Notes: generated by a model from the sequence alone, not told the origin. A stretch of 64,000 bases of DNA from Mesorhizobium norvegicum (GCF_004919685.1 NZ_SMYZ01000003.1:33816-97815), one strand, 5' to 3'; counted from the first letter of the stretch, positions 45,077 to 54,045 are shown. Numbers and translations are program-made.

Positions 45077-46024
45077 TTGCAGAAACGCCGTCTCGGTCGC
45101 ACCGACCTGTCCATCGCGCCGCTGGTTCTGGGCGGCAATGTCTTCGGCTGGACCGCCGACGAGAAAACCTCGTTCGACCTGCTCGACCGCTTCGTCGGGG
45201 CCGGTCTCAACGCCATCGACACTGCGGACGCTTATTCGCGCTGGGTCTCCGGCCACAAGGGCGGTGAGTCGGAAACCATCATCGGCAAGTGGATGAAAGA
45301 CCGTGGCAATCGCGACAAGGTCGTGGTGATCACCAAGGTCGGTTCGGATATGGGACAAGGGCACAAGGACCTGTCCGCCGCATACATCGAAAAGGCCGTC
45401 GACGCGTCGCTGAAGCGGCTGCAGACCGATGTCATCGACCTCTATCTGTCGCATTGGCCGGATCCGACGACACCCTATGAGGAAACCCTTGGCGCCTATG
45501 AGAAGCTGCTCGCCAAGGGCAAGATCCGCTATGCCGGCTGCTCGAACCTCGACGCCGGCCAGTTGCGTGCGGCACTCGATGTGGCGAGCCTGCGCAGCCT
45601 GCCGCGCTACGAGGTGCTGCAGCCGGAATACAATCTCTACGATCGCTCGTCCTTCGACGGGCCGCTGCGCGATCTTTGCGTGGCCGAGGACATCGGCGTC
45701 ATCACCTATTTCAGCCTGGCCAAGGGTTTTCTCAGCGGCAAATACCGCAGCGAGGCCGATCTCGGTCAAAGCCCGCGTGGCGGCGGGGTGAAAGACTACC
45801 TCAATGCGCGCGGCATGCGCATCCTTGCAGCACTCGACGCGGTGTCGGCCAGGCATTCGGCCAAGCAGGCGGAGGTCGCGCTTGCCTGGGTTATCGCACG
45901 GCCAGGTGTCACCGCACCGATCGCCAGCGCCACCAAGCCCGAGCAGATGGACAGCCTGATCAAGGCGGCGTCGCTGAAGCTGAGCGCCACCGACATGGCC
46001 GAACTCGACAAAGCGAGCGGCTGA
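45077..46024 (+). CDS. Aldo/keto reductase
   Basis: A 315-residue NADPH-dependent (alpha/beta)8 oxidoreductase. The catalytic tetrad is visible: Asp48 and Tyr53 in DTADAYS, Lys in ITKVGSDMG near 84 and His in LYLSHWPDP near 118. NADPH contacts lie in the C-terminal ATKPEQMDSL. Translation probably starts at TTG 45077, preceded by CGGAGA with eight-base spacing; longer readings enter chaC. The substrate is unknown. Confidence 0.93.
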   Translation: MQKRRLGRTDLSIAPLVLGGNVFGWTADEKTSFDLLDRFVGAGLNAIDTADAYSRWVSGHKGGESETIIGKWMKDRGNRDKVVVITKVGSDMGQGHKDLSAAYIEKAVDASLKRLQTDVIDLYLSHWPDPTTPYEETLGAYEKLLAKGKIRYAGCSNLDAGQLRAALDVASLRSLPRYEVLQPEYNLYDRSSFDGPLRDLCVAEDIGVITYFSLAKGFLSGKYRSEADLGQSPRGGGVKDYLNARGMRILAALDAVSARHSAKQAEVALAWVIARPGVTAPIASATKPEQMDSLIKAASLKLSATDMAELDKASG

Positions 46025-46157
46025 AGCCTTAGGCAGCCGCTGCATGCGGCGCATTGCAGATATTCAGCCAAGCGCCATCGGAGGCCGAGAATGCTTCGGC
46101 CATCTCGCCTGTTGCCGCGTTGCACGCGACTGCCCGATGCGACTGCGGCGCGGCAGA

Positions 46158-47078
46158 TCAATCGTCTTTGAGCAGACTGCGTGTCAGATCCTCTTCGCTT
46201 GGCATACTCCCATGCAGGAGAATCGCTTGCAGTGCGTCTCGCAAAAGCAACCACGCTCGCGCCCAATGCTCCATGCTGACCGGTTTTTGCGAACCATGCG
46301 AAATCTTGCTGCGGTCACTGTAGCTCTTTTTCGCGGTCTCATAGGTAAGTGACCGGGGGTGAAGCGGGACGAGTAGTTCGGCCAGGAGCAACGATGTCCG
46401 AAACGTTATCTCGGTGCTGATCGAGGGAAAGAGGCCTTCGATGCCTTGCCATATATGCAGGATCGAGCTTCCCAGGTCTGGCATCAGTGGAGCCTTGACC
46501 AGAGCACGACGCGCGGCGCGGAGTACGGGCGTTTCTTTTTCAAGGGTGAGCCATTTTGCAAGGTCTCGCTCGGCACCATTGGCAACGCCCTCGCCCATGT
46601 CCCGGACAAATTGGCCAGGAGCGCCGACGATGCAGGCGAAAGACAGCTCGTGAGACCAGGTTTCAACGCGTGCCGTAGCGTGCGTAATTCCTTCTCGCAT
46701 TCCCTCGTGCATCGTTGCTTGATGGCCAGATGATCTCGCATTGATGCCGGCATACGCGTTGAGTGAAGTGTTGCACCCGAAGGGCGCGACGGTGGGGCAA
46801 GTGCCTCGAAGGTACAGCATCGCGCGATATGCATCGATGCGATCGGCAGCCTCAGGGAAATCCGCTGCGGCCGTTTCAAATTCCAGGTTTACGCTTTGAA
46901 GATAGACTTTCATCAGCTCGGGCGGCACCCGGATCGGATGACGTTCGGCAAGCAAGGAATACAGATCGAAGATAGGCACTTCCCACTTGCGCCGGTGTAT
47001 CAACACCAGGTCGTTACCGCACACGTCGCCCTCGAAAGTGGGAAGCAACCAGGTTATTGGAAAAAAGAAGTTCGGCAT
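46158..47078 (-). CDS. HEPN-domain protein with RX4H motif (ApeA-like C-terminus)
   Basis: A 306-residue protein with no clear N-terminal match. Its last 110 residues form a helical HEPN-like domain: LGSSILHIWQGIEGLFP, then FRTSLLLAELLVP, and YSDRSKISHGS with the RX4H nuclease motif R256/H261. This is the pattern of ApeA-like HEPN proteins, which act as RNases in toxin or anti-phage systems. Base composition is lower in GC than the flanks, and it belongs to a two-gene accessory insert. It lacks an obvious antitoxin, so function is inference. Confidence 0.75.
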   Translation of the reverse strand: MPNFFFPITWLLPTFEGDVCGNDLVLIHRRKWEVPIFDLYSLLAERHPIRVPPELMKVYLQSVNLEFETAAADFPEAADRIDAYRAMLYLRGTCPTVAPFGCNTSLNAYAGINARSSGHQATMHEGMREGITHATARVETWSHELSFACIVGAPGQFVRDMGEGVANGAERDLAKWLTLEKETPVLRAARRALVKAPLMPDLGSSILHIWQGIEGLFPSISTEITFRTSLLLAELLVPLHPRSLTYETAKKSYSDRSKISHGSQKPVSMEHWARAWLLLRDALQAILLHGSMPSEEDLTRSLLKDD

Positions 47079-47209
47079 GGCCGAAGTTATAAGCGAGCGC
47101 GCTTTTCACCGCATCTTCTAAAAATTCAACATCCAGAGTGGCAGCCGCTAGTAGCGAGTTGGTACGATCGGCGCGTCCTGGCACAGTGGACGCGCCGATT
47201 ATGAGCGCT

Positions 47210-47887
47210 TCAATACTCGATCTTCAAATCGAGCTTCACGGCCTCCGCCTGCACCCCTGCGAGCTGGGCCACGCGGTCTCTTGCCCATGCCATTACTTCG
47301 GCGATCGTAGACAAGCCGGGCTCAACCGTCTCGGGCGCGTGCTCGGGCTCTTCGCTGCCCGCCTCTCCGTGAGGATTGTCGGCGAGCAGATCGGAAATCG
47401 AATAGACCGCGACACGCTTGTAGTGATCGAGAATGCCCGTCCCGACACTGGCGGCAATGCCACGATTGTCTCGGTCGAGCCCTACCCACATGCCGAAATT
47501 ATCCTTGATCGTCTGCCCTTCCTTGGAGCGGGCGGCATAGTGGGCGTTGAAACGCTTGCGCACGTCGTGGGCCGGAAAAATGTAAACCTCGACGTTTTCC
47601 GGGTCGTCCTTCGAGTCTACCGTCGCAACGATGACGGTCTCGACATCGTCGAGCGTCTTCCACTTCGCGCCGCCTTGGAGCGGCGGGAAGGCGATGTAAC
47701 GATCGCGCGTGGTTCGGATAGCTGCCATTTCAGTCTTGCCGCCCTTAGTGATGTTCCAAATGTTCGAGAGGCCCCGGCCAGGAACACGAGTCATTGAGTA
47801 GCCCTGCGCCTCGGCGGCCTTCTTTGCCGCGTCTACCATCAGATGCCACCGAGCCGATTCAGAAAGCACGCTCAATAAATTAGACAT
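47210..47887 (-). CDS. Unrecognised 225-aa accessory protein
   Basis: I do not recognise a family. Residues 1-30 look helical, 30-115 alternate strands and helices (RVPGRGLSNIWNI, TEMAAIRTTRDRYIAFPPL, TVIVATVDSKDDPENVEVY), and 116-150 hold KDNFGMWVGLDRD. An acidic linker (EAGSEEPEHAPETVEP) leads to a short C-terminal unit ending AVKLDLKIEY. There is no signal peptide or membrane helix. The first half resembles DNA- or nucleic-acid-handling proteins in layout only. It has a strong promoter overlapped by a dyad at 47962-47992 and lies upstream of the HEPN gene on the same strand. Confidence 0.75.
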   Translation of the reverse strand: MSNLLSVLSESARWHLMVDAAKKAAEAQGYSMTRVPGRGLSNIWNITKGGKTEMAAIRTTRDRYIAFPPLQGGAKWKTLDDVETVIVATVDSKDDPENVEVYIFPAHDVRKRFNAHYAARSKEGQTIKDNFGMWVGLDRDNRGIAASVGTGILDHYKRVAVYSISDLLADNPHGEAGSEEPEHAPETVEPGLSTIAEVMAWARDRVAQLAGVQAEAVKLDLKIEY

Positions 47888-47940
47888 TGTAGTCAGCCTT
47901 CGATTTACGGTGTGCTCGTTATGAGCTACCGACTGAAACG

Positions 47941-47969
47941 TATATACGTTCTGCTGAAATCGTTGTCAA
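47941..47969 (-). promoter_or_regulatory. Near-consensus sigma-70 promoter of the 225-aa gene
   Basis: On the minus strand TTGACA (47969-47964) and TATATA (47946-47941) are separated by 17 bp. The start codon is about 55 bp downstream. This is the best sigma-70 match noticed in the window, unusual for this GC-rich sequence. Confidence 0.8.
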
Positions 47970-47992
47970 ACTGTTTGATACCGTTTGACAAC
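47962..47992. promoter_or_regulatory. Operator-like inverted repeat overlapping the -35 box
   Basis: GTTGTCAAAC (47962-47971) and GTTTGACAAC (47983-47992) are perfect 10-bp inverted arms, with a third half-site GTTTGA at 47973-47978 forming TCAAACTGTTTGA. The left arm covers the -35 element of the promoter, which suggests repression. No regulator gene lies beside it. Confidence 0.75.
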
Positions 47993-48184
47993 CAAATAGC
48001 TAACTTCATTGCTCAGGTCGAAAATCGAACGGCTTCTGTGCATGTTGCAAAAGTCTTGCCAAACCGAGTCTCAGCCCCATCGTAAACTTGCTTGCTAAGG
48101 GTGTCCGGCTGCACGCACGAACGTCCAAGACGACCCTCTTGTCTTGCCATAGCCTCCGTCGCACGGGGCATGGCAGAGGGCGAG

Positions 48185-48811
48185 ATGACTGAGCCGCTTC
48201 TTTCGCAACCGGACCTTTGGCGTCAGATGCTCGCTCTGGTGCTTGCCTCTGCCGTCGTCATGGGCAGCCCGGGGCCGGCAACGATTAGCGTCACTGCCGT
48301 CGGTGCGGCCTTCGGCTTGCGCCACTCGCTGGGCTATGCCTGGGGGATCATCCTGGGCACGATCGCCGTGCTTTTGGTCGTCGCGATGGGGGTCATGGCG
48401 GTGCTCATGTCGATGCCGAAGCTGGCGCCGTTGCTGGCTGTCGCTTCCGCGGCCTACATCCTCTATCTCGCCTTCAAGATCGCCACGGCCCCGCCCTTGG
48501 CGGAGCGCGCCGCCGAGGCTTCGCGCCCAACATGGCTGGCTGGGTTTCTTCTCGCGGTCGCCAACCCAAAGGCCTATGTGGCGATCGCCGCCGTGTTTGC
48601 CGGTGCTTCGTCGAAACAGGGCGCCGCTGAGCTTGGTCTTTGGCCGAAGCTGGCGGTTCTCGCCCTGATGATCGTTGCCATCCACGCTCTGTGGCTTGTC
48701 GCGGGGGCAGCGTTCGCGCGCTTCCTGCGCCGGCCGGCGGCCTCGCGGATCATCAATCTGGTCTTTGCCGCAACGCTGGTGGTAACCACCGCGCTGGCCG
48801 TGTTCGGCTGA
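48185..48811 (+). CDS. LysE-family translocator
   Basis: A 208-residue, six-helix inner-membrane exporter of the LysE/RhtB type, which excretes amino acids or related metabolites. The conserved N-terminal segment is VVMGSPGPATISVTAVGAAFG, seen here as SPGPATISVTAV. ATG 48185 (MTEPLLSQPD) is favoured; 48170 (MAEGEM) is an alternative. The cargo is not readable. It converges on the PlsC gene. Confidence 0.9.
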   Translation: MTEPLLSQPDLWRQMLALVLASAVVMGSPGPATISVTAVGAAFGLRHSLGYAWGIILGTIAVLLVVAMGVMAVLMSMPKLAPLLAVASAAYILYLAFKIATAPPLAERAAEASRPTWLAGFLLAVANPKAYVAIAAVFAGASSKQGAAELGLWPKLAVLALMIVAIHALWLVAGAAFARFLRRPAASRIINLVFAATLVVTTALAVFG

Positions 48812-48836
48812 GACCTGCCGGCCGGAGACTTCCGGT

Positions 48837-49637
48837 TCAGACTTTGGTTCTTGCAGCCGCGTCCAACTCTTGCAGCCTTTTCACCGCTGTCGGCGGCAAG
48901 GCAGGTGGGTTCGGGCCGCGCGCCGCATCAATCAGGAACTGGTCGCAGGCAGCCTCGGTCTCGCCGATCAGCCGGGCCATGAATTCGTCCTTGCTCAGTC
49001 CCGGTGGAATCGGCGGCAGGAACCGCGCTTTGATCGTGCCGGGATAGCGCAGGAATTTCCGCCGCGGCCAATAGAGGCCGGCGACATGGGCAACCGGCAC
49101 CACCGGAATGCCAAGCTGCGTATAGATTTCGACGATGCCGTATTTGTAGGCCGGCTCGTCGCCCGGCGCGCGTCTTGTACCTTCGGGGTAGATGATGAGC
49201 TGGCGGGGATTGCGGGCCATCTCCTCCTTGGTCGCGGCGACCACGGCCTTCAGCGCCTTCGAACGGCTGCCGCGATGAACCGGGATCATGCGCATCTTCA
49301 TGATGTACCAGCCGAAGAACGGGATCCAGGTCAGCTCGCGCTTCAGGATGTAGAGCGGGTCCTGGAGGAAGGGGAAGAAGGCGATCGCATCCCAGAACGA
49401 CTGGTGCTTGGGCGCCAGGATGAAGGAGCCTTCGGGCAGGTTTTCCTGGCCGGTGATGTCGTTCTTCGTTCCGGCGATCTTGTCATAGAGCCACATCGAG
49501 GTGCGCGACCAGAATTTCGGCACGAACCAGGCGCGGTGACGAGGCGACAGGAAATAATAGGGAGTCCAGAGGATCATCTGGACGATCAGGTTGACGTAGA
49601 AGACGAAATTGAACGTCAGCGATCTGAAATAGAGCAT
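48837..49637 (-). CDS. 1-acyl-sn-glycerol-3-phosphate acyltransferase (PlsC-like)
   Basis: A 266-residue membrane-associated acyltransferase that transfers an acyl chain to lysophosphatidic acid in phospholipid synthesis. The HX4D motif is H78-D83 in PKHQSFWDA, and the second motif is YPEGTRRAPG near 148. One or two N-terminal hydrophobic helices (7-30) anchor it. It may be a second copy relative to a housekeeping PlsC elsewhere; that cannot be judged from this window. Confidence 0.93.
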   Translation of the reverse strand: MLYFRSLTFNFVFYVNLIVQMILWTPYYFLSPRHRAWFVPKFWSRTSMWLYDKIAGTKNDITGQENLPEGSFILAPKHQSFWDAIAFFPFLQDPLYILKRELTWIPFFGWYIMKMRMIPVHRGSRSKALKAVVAATKEEMARNPRQLIIYPEGTRRAPGDEPAYKYGIVEIYTQLGIPVVPVAHVAGLYWPRRKFLRYPGTIKARFLPPIPPGLSKDEFMARLIGETEAACDQFLIDAARGPNPPALPPTAVKRLQELDAAARTKV

Positions 49638-49764
49638 TGGGGGGAGGCCCGGTGAGGAGGTGAGCGTTGGTTACACCAAGCGCGGGTAAAAAGGAAATGG
49701 CCGCAGGTCGCTCCGATCGGCGAAGACGAGCGATCCGTCGATCTGTCGATCGGTCCCGGTTCCG

Positions 49765-50667
49765 CTACATCAGTCGCGCCAATCGCTCCTTCAGGCGCGG
49801 GGCGGCAAAATCGAGGAATGCGCGCAGCTTGACCGGCAGCAGGCCATGGCCCGCATGCACCAGGCTTACCGGCCATGGCGCCGGCTCGAACTCCTGCAGC
49901 AGGACGCGCAGCGTGCCGAACCGCTGCGCGGCTTCGATCTGGTAGGAAAGCACCCGTGTCAGCCCGACGCCGGCAATCGCCGCATCGATGGCCGCTTCGG
50001 CGGTGTTGACCTGAAGCCGTGAGCGAACCTGAATCGGGATTTCGGCCTTGCCCCTGGTGAAGCTCCAGGTGGCGGCGGAAGCAAGCCTCTCGAAGGTGAT
50101 GCAGCTGTGTGTTTCGAGATCTTCCGGGGTCGTCGGCGTGCCGTGTTCGGCCAGATAGGCGGGGCTGGCGCACACGACGCGGCGGATCGCGCCGACGCCA
50201 ATGGCGACCAGGCTCGAATCGGGCAACTGGCCTATGCGGATGGCGAGGTCGAAATGGTCCTCGACCAGCTGGGTTATGCGGTCGGCCAATGTCAGGCGGA
50301 TGTCCACGTCGGGATAGGCGGCGAGAAAGCCGGTGACCACCGGCAGCACGTGCAGGCGGCCAAAGACGACCGGCGCGGTGATGGCCAGTTCGCCGGTCGG
50401 AGCACAGTATTCGCCGGCTGCCGTGCGTTCGGCCTCACCGACATCGTCGAGGATGCGGCGGCAGGCGGCAAGATAGGCCTGGCCGGCATCGGTCGGCGTC
50501 AGCCGGCGCGTCGAGCGATTCAGGAGGCGTGTGTTCAGATGGCGCTCGAGATCGGAAATCTTGCGGCTGACCGTCGCCAGCGGAATGCCGAAACGGCGGC
50601 TGGCCGCCGAAAGGCTGCCGGCCTCCACCGCGGCGACAAAGAGCGACATGGCTTCGAGACGATCCAT
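49765..50667 (-). CDS. LysR-family transcriptional regulator
   Basis: A 300-residue regulator. The N-terminal winged HTH is at 1-60 (MDRLEAMSLFVAAVEAGSLS, FGIPLATVSRKISDLE), and the C-terminal ligand-binding domain starts near 90. It belongs to the large subgroup with short-chain DNA-binding arms typified by DsdC/AaeR-like proteins. It is divergent from the PPOX-type gene with 252 bp between, so it probably regulates that gene. Confidence 0.93.
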   Translation of the reverse strand: MDRLEAMSLFVAAVEAGSLSAASRRFGIPLATVSRKISDLERHLNTRLLNRSTRRLTPTDAGQAYLAACRRILDDVGEAERTAAGEYCAPTGELAITAPVVFGRLHVLPVVTGFLAAYPDVDIRLTLADRITQLVEDHFDLAIRIGQLPDSSLVAIGVGAIRRVVCASPAYLAEHGTPTTPEDLETHSCITFERLASAATWSFTRGKAEIPIQVRSRLQVNTAEAAIDAAIAGVGLTRVLSYQIEAAQRFGTLRVLLQEFEPAPWPVSLVHAGHGLLPVKLRAFLDFAAPRLKERLARLM

Positions 50668-50919
50668 AGCTTCTTCCGAAAAATGGAAGGATAGGTTACG
50701 AATATGCCATCTGCATTTGAATGATGGAAGGCTCTATATTCGATGCGTCGGCCTGCCTGCACGGGCCGATGCGTCTGCGCATCGCCAGCATCAACGACCT
50801 GCCGATCGGCGAGGCTGATCGCAAGTATAATTGGCCGGTCGGCCGGCGGCCGGACGATCACCCAACATTGTAGGAACTGGGGCTTTAGAGCAATTCCCGT
50901 TCCGGGCAAGGAGGTTTTG

Positions 50920-51570
50920 ATGAACGCGCATGCTTTCACCAGCGACGTCGCCTTTACACCGACGGTCAAGGCGATCCAGGCCCGCAAGGGCTCGCGGCAA
51001 TCCTATGCCCGCGTCGAGGAGCGTGGCGGCTGGCAGGCCGTCATCACCCCTGACCTTGCCGCCTTCATCGAGATGCAGACCAGCGTCTTCCTGTCGACGG
51101 CCAATGGCGATGGCCAGCCCTACATCCAGCATCGCGGCGGGCCGGCCGGCTTCCTCAAGGTGCTGGATGAACACACGATCGGCTTCGCGGATTTTTCCGG
51201 CAACCGGCAGTTCATCACGCAGGGTAACCTAGCCGACAATCCGCAGGCCTTCCTGTTCCTCATCGACTATATGCATCGCCAGCGCATCAAGCTCTGGGGC
51301 ACCGCGCGCGTCGTCGAGAACGATGCCGAGCTGATGGCGAAGCTGATGCCGCAGGACTACAAGGCGCGCCCCGAGCAGGTCATCCTGTTCACGGTCTCGG
51401 CTTGGGATGCCAATTGCCCGCAGCATATCCCGCAACGGTTCGAGGCGGCCGACGTGGCGGCTGCTCTCAGTGAGCGCGACAGGCGGATCGAGCGCCTTGA
51501 ACAGGAGATCGCACGGCTCAAGGGGAACTCAGGCGCTGCCGCCGGGGCGGGCGCGGCCGCCGAGGAATAA
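50920..51570 (+). CDS. Pyridoxamine 5'-phosphate oxidase-family flavoprotein
   Basis: A 216-residue split-barrel FMN-binding protein (ITPDLAAFIEMQTSVFLSTAN, GQPYIQHRGGPAGFLKVLD, RIKLWGTARVVEND), followed by a coiled-coil tail (ERDRRIERLEQEIARLKG) and an Ala/Gly-rich end. It is a PPOX-like oxidoreductase, not a true PdxH. An AAGGAGG site lies just upstream of the ATG at 50920. It is divergent from a LysR gene, its likely regulator. The substrate is unknown. Confidence 0.9.
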   Translation: MNAHAFTSDVAFTPTVKAIQARKGSRQSYARVEERGGWQAVITPDLAAFIEMQTSVFLSTANGDGQPYIQHRGGPAGFLKVLDEHTIGFADFSGNRQFITQGNLADNPQAFLFLIDYMHRQRIKLWGTARVVENDAELMAKLMPQDYKARPEQVILFTVSAWDANCPQHIPQRFEAADVAAALSERDRRIERLEQEIARLKGNSGAAAGAGAAAEE

Positions 51571-51574
51571 TGGT

Positions 51575-52300
51575 TCAGCCGCCGGCTGCGGTTTCGGCCA
51601 GCGCGATGCCGTCGGGCGTCGGCTTGACCGGCACGATGCCACGCGCCAGCGCCAGCAAATATTTGTTGTATTCGGTGAACAGCACGCGCAATGCCCGCGG
51701 CTTGGTCAGCCAGCCGCCATTGTCGAGGTTGGAATTGACCACCGGATAGGGCTCAAGCTTGGCGCCATGCAGCAGCCGGCCCATCTCCAGCAGGCTGCGC
51801 GGCATATGGTAATTGTTGGTGACGAGAATGACCGTGCCATAGGCGTGGCTCTCCACCCATTTGGCGCTTTCCTCGGCATTGCCGATCGTGTCGAGCGCGG
51901 CGCGGTCGATGTCGACGCAGCAGGAGAACAGCCTGATGTCACCACCGGTCGCCGCCTGCAGCTGGCGACGGCTGGCGGAAGGATGCACACCGCTGATCAG
52001 CAGCCGCTCGCCCTTGCCGGACGCCAGCAGATCCATCGCGGCGTCGAGGCGGGACTGGCCGCCGGTCAGCACGATGATCGCGTCAGCCTTGGCCGGATTG
52101 GCGGGCGTCGTCAGATGGCTGACCTTGTTGGCGAACCAGCCGAAGCCGCCGGCAAACAAAGTTGCGAGGATGAGTACAGAGAGAGCGGACAGGCGCAACG
52201 CAGCCCTTAGACGGCTCACCGTGCGGCGGTCATGCGAACGGGCCACCACCACTGGCATCTGCCCAGCCGTCCCGGTCGAATCCCGCGCGTCCATCGCCAT
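51575..52300 (-). CDS. YdcF/DUF218-family membrane-anchored protein
   Basis: A 241-residue protein with one membrane helix (about 34-55) and a periplasmic DUF218 domain: ADAIIVLTGGQSRLDAAMDLL, LLISGVHPSASRRQL, VILVTNNYHMPRSLLEMGR. Such proteins (YdcF, SanA, ElyC) affect envelope or peptidoglycan precursors. It lies downstream of ftsX on the same strand, 73 bp away, which fits an envelope operon. The ATG at 52300 is preferred over 52420, which overlaps ftsX. Confidence 0.9.
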   Translation of the reverse strand: MAMDARDSTGTAGQMPVVVARSHDRRTVSRLRAALRLSALSVLILATLFAGGFGWFANKVSHLTTPANPAKADAIIVLTGGQSRLDAAMDLLASGKGERLLISGVHPSASRRQLQAATGGDIRLFSCCVDIDRAALDTIGNAEESAKWVESHAYGTVILVTNNYHMPRSLLEMGRLLHGAKLEPYPVVNSNLDNGGWLTKPRALRVLFTEYNKYLLALARGIVPVKPTPDGIALAETAAGG

Positions 52301-52373
52301 ATGGTTAACCCTGAAATGCGGCCTTGGGTAGGTAAAAGACGCACTTTGCGTTACGTGAATTCTCCATCCGTGA

Positions 52374-53369
52374 TCACCCTGCATCCGGTTGGCGGACATC
52401 GATGTCGCTGAGATAGGCAACGACGGTGGCGTGGGACGTCGCAGCCGTAAGCCCGCCGATCACCAGCACCATCAAGACGACACCGAGATAGCCCGCCGAC
52501 CCTATGGCGAAATTGCCGAACAGGGCGGTCGCCTGGTCGGCCTGTGGCGTCGCCATGTTGCGCGACGACCACCAGGAAAAAACGATGAAGACGAGCACCG
52601 CCGCCGCCCCGCCGGCCGCCGCTCCCTTCATGCCGGTGACCAGGAAATGCCGGCGGAATTCGCGTGCGATGAATTGTGCCTCGGCGCCGACGAAATGCAG
52701 CACCTCGATGATGTGGCCGTTGCCGGCCATGGCGCCGCGCGTCGCGAACACCACCGTCAGCACCGTCGCCGACAGCATCAGCGCCAGCACGGCGATGCCG
52801 ATGGTCACCGTGGTGCGGGCCATGGCGACCAGCCGGTCGACCCAGGTGCGGTGATCGTCGAGCGATGCGCTCGGCAGTTTCGGTGTGATCGCGGCGCGCA
52901 TGGCGGCGAAATCGGGGGGGCTGCTCTCGTCGATGGTGACGATGATCAGGCGCGGCACCGGCAGCTCGTCGATGTTGAGGCCTGAACCCAGCCATGGCTC
53001 CAACAGCCTTGCGGTCGCCTCGCGATCGATGATCTTGGTTGCTTTGACGCCGGGAAACTCGCCGGCAATCTGCGAGGCCTGGGCAAGGGCTGCCTCCATG
53101 TCGAGGCTTTCGACCGGCTTGACCTGGATCGTCGCCTCGCGCGAGATCTGGTTCTCCCAGACGGACGCGGTGTCGCGCACCAGCGTCACCGCGCCGAAGG
53201 TCAGGCAGGACAGGAAGGTCATGATGGCGATGACCAGCACCAGCGCCCGGCCAGCGATGTTCTGCGCCGGCACGATCGGCGCCATCCTGCGCTGGGCGCG
53301 CGGCTTTGCCTCGGTCGCCTCGGCGTCCTGCTCTCTTTCCAAAAGATGTTCGGCGGACAGTTCAGTCAT
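52374..53369 (-). CDS. ftsX: Cell division protein FtsX
   Basis: A 331-residue inner-membrane permease of the FtsEX complex, which transmits ATPase activity to periplasmic peptidoglycan hydrolases during division. It has four helices (about 37-60, 195-218, 250-272 and 292-315) and a periplasmic loop of about 130 residues after the first. It overlaps ftsE by eight bases. The periplasmic partner (an EnvC-like protein) is not in the window. Confidence 0.95.
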   Translation of the reverse strand: MTELSAEHLLEREQDAEATEAKPRAQRRMAPIVPAQNIAGRALVLVIAIMTFLSCLTFGAVTLVRDTASVWENQISREATIQVKPVESLDMEAALAQASQIAGEFPGVKATKIIDREATARLLEPWLGSGLNIDELPVPRLIIVTIDESSPPDFAAMRAAITPKLPSASLDDHRTWVDRLVAMARTTVTIGIAVLALMLSATVLTVVFATRGAMAGNGHIIEVLHFVGAEAQFIAREFRRHFLVTGMKGAAAGGAAAVLVFIVFSWWSSRNMATPQADQATALFGNFAIGSAGYLGVVLMVLVIGGLTAATSHATVVAYLSDIDVRQPDAG

Positions 53370-54045
53370 AGATGTCCAGCCTTCCGCCGGCCAGGATCAT
53401 GCGGCGCGCGTCGACCTGTTCCATCAGGCCGAGGTCGTGGGTGGCGATCACCACGGCTGTGCCCAGACGGTTGAGCTCGATGAACAGCCGCAACAGGCGT
53501 CGCGCCAGCGGCGGATCGACATTGCCGGTCGGCTCGTCGGCCAGCAGGATTTCCGGCTGCTCGATCAGCGCACGCGCGATCGCCGCGCGCTGCTTCTCGC
53601 CGCCGGACAGCACCGGCGGCAGCACATGCATGCGCTCGCCCAGCCCGACCCACTTCAACAGCTCGGTGACATCGGTGCGGTAGCTCGCCTCCTCGCGCCC
53701 GCGCACGCGCAGCGGCAGCGCGACGTTCTCGTAGGTGGTCATGTGGTCGAGCAGGCGAAAATCCTGGAACACCACGCCGATGCGGCGGCGCAGATGCGGC
53801 AGTTCGGTGCGCGAGATGCGCGAACGGTCCTTGCCGAAGATGGTGATCAGCCCGCGCGTCGGCTTCAGCGACATGAACAGCAGGCGCAGCAAGGTCGTCT
53901 TGCCGGCGCCCGAAGGCCCGCTGAGGAACTGGAAGGAGCGCTCCGGAATGTGCAGGGAGATGTCGCGGAGGATTTCCGGACCCATGCCATAGCGGAGGCC
54001 GACATTTTCGAAACGAATCAATTTCGGCGACCTGAAATTCGGCAC
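53362..54045 (-). CDS. ftsE: Cell division ATP-binding protein FtsE
   Basis: A 227-residue ABC ATPase. Walker A GPSGAGKT is at 43-50, the signature LSGGEKQRAAIARAL near 145, Walker B ILLADEPTGNVD near 165, and the H-loop ATHDLGL. The frame begins at GTG 54045; a later start would lose the first strand. A CtrA-like TTAA-N7-TTAA site lies 47 bp upstream. It forms an operon with ftsX. Confidence 0.95.
   Translation of the reverse strand: MPNFRSPKLIRFENVGLRYGMGPEILRDISLHIPERSFQFLSGPSGAGKTTLLRLLFMSLKPTRGLITIFGKDRSRISRTELPHLRRRIGVVFQDFRLLDHMTTYENVALPLRVRGREEASYRTDVTELLKWVGLGERMHVLPPVLSGGEKQRAAIARALIEQPEILLADEPTGNVDPPLARRLLRLFIELNRLGTAVVIATHDLGLMEQVDARRMILAGGRLDIYD

Larger units (their letters stand above)
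47888..48184. other. AT-rich intergenic region at the right edge of the accessory insert
   Basis: This 297-bp region is clearly lower in GC than the rest of the window. It holds the promoter and operator-like dyad for the 225-aa protein (47941-47992). The remainder, 48000-48184, showed no gene or repeat; the short reading from 48092 upstream of the LysE start is not supported by a ribosome-binding site. Confidence 0.55.
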
